Part shown: one piece after another, positions 61,800 through 64,000 of the stretch
Position numbering within the stretch: position 1 is the stretch's first letter
Layout of the letters: every line of letters begins with the position of its first letter
DNA from: Thalassospira sp. HJ
GTDB lineage: Bacteria; Pseudomonadota; Alphaproteobacteria; Rhodospirillales; Thalassospiraceae
Length of the DNA stretch: 64,000 nucleotides
Direction: 5' to 3'
Assembly: GCF_000948415.1 (NCBI RefSeq)
Contig: NZ_JYII01000012.1
Span: forward strand, 682,001 to 746,000
Made by a program: the position numbers and the translations under genes
Notes under the pieces: model-generated
Databases searched by the model: none
The model's input: the letters and a program-made list of their open reading frames with translations, nothing else
Told to the model about the DNA's origin: nothing

Positions 61800-62791
61800 G
61801 CAGACAGGACCTCGTCATCCTGTTCGGGGACAAGCGCCAAAGCCTCGCGCACGACTTCGGTGCCTGCACCTTTGCGATGGGCATTTTCACTCAGGTAACG
61901 ACGCCATTGTTTGGCGCCCCGCATCTGTTGGAACAGGCCCAGCATATGGCGGGTGACATGACCAATGGTGCCGTGTTCCTCTTTCAGGTGCTCTTCGATA
62001 TAGGGCAGCATGGCCTCTACCACCTGATGGCGGGTTTTCGTCTTGGCATCATCACCATAAAAACGTCGGTCGACATCGGCGAGGATATAAGGGTTCTGAT
62101 AGGCTTCACGCCCGATCATGACGCCGTCGACATGTTTCAGGTGTTCTTCCGTCTCATCGAGCGTCTTGATGCCGCCATTGATCAGGATTTCCAGTTCCGG
62201 GAATTCTTGTTTCAGCTGATAGACCAGCTCGTATTTCAGCGGCGGGACTTCACGATTTTCCTTGGGCGACAGGCCCTTCAGCCAGGCCTTGCGGGCATGA
62301 ACGATAAAAGTTTTGCACCCGGCCTCGGCCACCGTTTCGGTAAAGCGTTTAAGCGACGGGTAATCTTCCTGATCATCGATGCCGATGCGGTTCTTGACCG
62401 TGACTGGTGCATCACTGGCCGAAATCATCGATTTGACGCACGTCGCAACAATGTCGGGTGTCGCCATCAGGCAGGCGCCAAATGCGCCGTTCTGCACGCG
62501 ATCAGACGGGCAACCGCAATTCAGATTGATTTCATCATAGGCGTATTGATTGGCGATCTCGCACGCACGCGCCAAATCATCGGGATCACTGCCGCCAAGC
62601 TGAAGTGCAACCGGATGCTCGGCATCGTTATAGCGCAGATGCCGGTCAACCCCGCCATGCAGGATGGCGCCGGTTGTGACCATTTCGGTATAAAGCAACG
62701 TATGACGACTGATCTGCCGCAGAAAATAGCGATCATGCCGATCCGTCCAATCCATCATCGGGGCGACGGAAATACACCGATTAACAGTCAT
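61796..62791 (-). CDS. dusA: tRNA-dihydrouridine synthase A
   Basis: About 331 residues from ATG 62791. An FMN enzyme that reduces U20/U20a in tRNA D-loops. [17 protein letters not shown] is the FMN-binding start, the catalytic cysteine lies in [20 protein letters not shown], and the phosphate-binding [12 protein letters not shown] and [11 protein letters not shown] segments are present. Start choice is uncertain: an in-frame ATG at 62842 adds 17 unremarkable residues, and the ribosome site before 62791 is modest. The gene leads the operon with mnmC and the MFS transporter; the ArsC-like gene is divergent. Confidence 0.92.
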   Translation of the reverse strand: MTVNRCISVAPMMDWTDRHDRYFLRQISRHTLLYTEMVTTGAILHGGVDRHLRYNDAEHPVALQLGGSDPDDLARACEIANQYAYDEINLNCGCPSDRVQNGAFGACLMATPDIVATCVKSMISASDAPVTVKNRIGIDDQEDYPSLKRFTETVAEAGCKTFIVHARKAWLKGLSPKENREVPPLKYELVYQLKQEFPELEILINGGIKTLDETEEHLKHVDGVMIGREAYQNPYILADVDRRFYGDDAKTKTRHQVVEAMLPYIEEHLKEEHGTIGHVTRHMLGLFQQMRGAKQWRRYLSENAHRKGAGTEVVREALALVPEQDDEVLSA

Positions 62792-62935
62792 TTGCCTACC
62801 GTTTTTCATCAAAGCGGGGTGAAGAGGGTTGCTGTATTCCAAGCGCGGTCTTTATATAGGTTCCGGGATTTAGGGTCAAAACCGATTGCGTGATGCATGG
62901 CTGCATCCCGAAGATATTAAAGCACAGGATTTGAT

Positions 62936-63286
62936 ATGGTTACGATTTACGGCATCAAGAACTGCGACACTGTCCGCAAAACCCTGAAATGGTTTGACGC
63001 CAAGGGCATTGAAAACAAGCTCCATGATTTCCGGGTCGACGGGATTGATGCCAAAACCATCGAAGGTTGGCTTGATGAGGTCGGCGGCAAGGTTCTGATC
63101 AACAAGCGCGGGCCGAGCTATCGGAACCTGAGCGACGAGGACAAGGCGACGCTGGAAAAAGGTGGCGCTGATGCGGCAGCAGTCCTTGCCGCCAACCCGA
63201 CCGTGATCAAGCGTCCGGTGGTTGATTTCGGATCGACCCGTACGGTTGCCTATGACGAAGCGCGCTGGACCGAACTGGCTGCTTGA
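62936..63286 (+). CDS. ArsC-family reductase (YffB/Spx-like)
   Basis: 116 residues with a thioredoxin-like fold of the ArsC/Spx group. The single conserved cysteine is in IYGIKNCDTVRKTLKWF. The second half has the GPSYRNLSDEDK and AANPTVIKRPVV elements that include the usual R/P residues. Members named YffB are thought to bind glutathione rather than to reduce arsenate; the true role is unclear. The adjacent HAD gene starts 14 bases after its stop codon. Confidence 0.87.
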   Translation: MVTIYGIKNCDTVRKTLKWFDAKGIENKLHDFRVDGIDAKTIEGWLDEVGGKVLINKRGPSYRNLSDEDKATLEKGGADAAAVLAANPTVIKRPVVDFGSTRTVAYDEARWTELAA

Positions 63287-63300
63287 TAAGGGATCTGTTT

Positions 63301-63975
63301 ATGGAAAAGCCTGTTGTTCGGGGCGTGATTTTTGATTGTGACGGCGTGTTGGTCGATACGGAAACGCTGGCCTGTCGTGTGCTGACAGAGCAGCTTTGTG
63401 AGTATGGCTGCGACATGAACATGGACAAGACCCATGATCTTTTCATTGGTGGTACACTGGCAATGGTGCCGCCCAAGATGGAAAAGATGTTTGGGATCAC
63501 GTTGCCTGACGACTGGTTGGCCGAATGTTATGAGCGGACCTTCGTTGCGTTTCGCAATGACTTGACACCGTTCCCGCATCTTGAGCCGGTTCTTGATCTG
63601 CTTGAGGTAAACGGCATTCCCATGGCGATCGGAAGCAACGGACCGCATGCTAAAATGGACGTGTCTCTGGGCAAAGTCGGGTTGAAGGACCGCTTCGACG
63701 GCCGGATATGCTCTGCCCATGATGTGGCCAACGCCAAACCCTATCCGGATGTGTTCCTGCTCGCAGCTGACAAGCTGGGGCTTAATATCAGCGATTGTAT
63801 CGTTGTGGATGACAGCCAGAATGGCGTGCGAGCCGGTGTCGCAGCGGGGGCGACGACGGTTGGTCTGGTTGATATTACGCCGGCTGAATATCTACGCGAT
63901 GCTGGCGCGCATCATATCGCATCCGATCATAAGGATCTTTATCGCCTGTTGGCAGACTGGGTATCGGCCGACTGA
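63301..63975 (+). CDS. HAD-family phosphatase
   Basis: About 224 residues, subfamily IA. The nucleophile motif is GVIFDCDGVLVDTE, motif II is AIGSNGPHAKM and the acidic motif VDDSQNGVRAGVAAG lies near the C-terminus. A four-helix cap sits in residues about 18-90. Similar proteins hydrolyse phosphoglycolate, beta-glucose phosphate or riboflavin intermediates; this substrate is not known. ATG 63301 has AGGGA 7 bases upstream. The window ends 25 bases after its stop codon. Confidence 0.87.
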   Translation: MEKPVVRGVIFDCDGVLVDTETLACRVLTEQLCEYGCDMNMDKTHDLFIGGTLAMVPPKMEKMFGITLPDDWLAECYERTFVAFRNDLTPFPHLEPVLDLLEVNGIPMAIGSNGPHAKMDVSLGKVGLKDRFDGRICSAHDVANAKPYPDVFLLAADKLGLNISDCIVVDDSQNGVRAGVAAGATTVGLVDITPAEYLRDAGAHHIASDHKDLYRLLADWVSAD

Positions 63976-64000
63976 TAACGGCTTAGCAGGTCACCTAAAA

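Overview
The window reads as ordinary chromosome of a free-living, moderately GC-rich alphaproteobacterium. The evidence is DUF1127 and DUF2336 proteins, the serC/hisZ/purA block, an RpoH-type sigma factor, and several GGDEF/EAL/HD-GYP proteins. Rhodospirillales, perhaps a marine Thalassospira-like genus, is my guess from protein style; I could not test it. Coding density is high and ATGA or 4-nt overlaps between neighbouring genes are common. I saw no rRNA, tRNA, CRISPR array, complete insertion sequence or prophage.

Layout. 1-8 kb: an ElaA-like acetyltransferase, then a minus-strand c-di-GMP block (PAS-EAL, PAS-GGDEF, DUF2336), a Tat-exported flavin amine oxidase and a second GGDEF protein. 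8-12 kb: a small lipoprotein, a SPOR protein, a LonB-type protease and a 264-bp MITE-like element. 12-17.3 kb: a MocR regulator divergent from a DUF1127 protein, a threonine-dehydratase-like enzyme, a PLP decarboxylase and a PhzF protein, with two perfect inverted repeats in the shared control region. 17.4-23.5 kb: an SLC13 permease, then serC, hisZ and purA, ending in a clear terminator. 23.7-26.3 kb: a large tail-anchored protein with a degenerate protein-kinase fold, plus a small membrane protein. 26.4-30.7 kb: rpoH and rluD (minus strand), a small membrane protein, a JAMM protease and an HD-GYP protein.

30.7-35.6 kb: a betaine-type ABC importer whose binding-protein gene is separated from its permease and ATPase genes by an AT-rich pentapeptide-like membrane-protein gene. 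35.9-42.4 kb: an exonuclease, two paralogous ferric-iron binding proteins (the first behind a 27-bp palindrome), a fused iron permease and moeA. 42.5-51 kb: a beta-CASP nuclease, then seven tightly packed genes (four glycosyltransferases, a histidine phosphatase, a polysaccharide deacetylase and a membrane protein) that look like an undescribed glycan or glycolipid pathway. Two bases later a complete Dpp/Agp-type ABC importer starts (51-57.1 kb). 57.1-64 kb: an acetyltransferase, a methyltransferase, a dusA-mnmC-MFS operon on the minus strand, an ArsC-like protein and a HAD phosphatase.

The best candidates for something undescribed are the 44.2-51 kb glycan cluster with its adjoining importer, the pseudokinase/membrane-protein pair at 23.7-26.3 kb, and the MocR-controlled PLP operon at 12-17.3 kb. 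None is proven novel from sequence alone.
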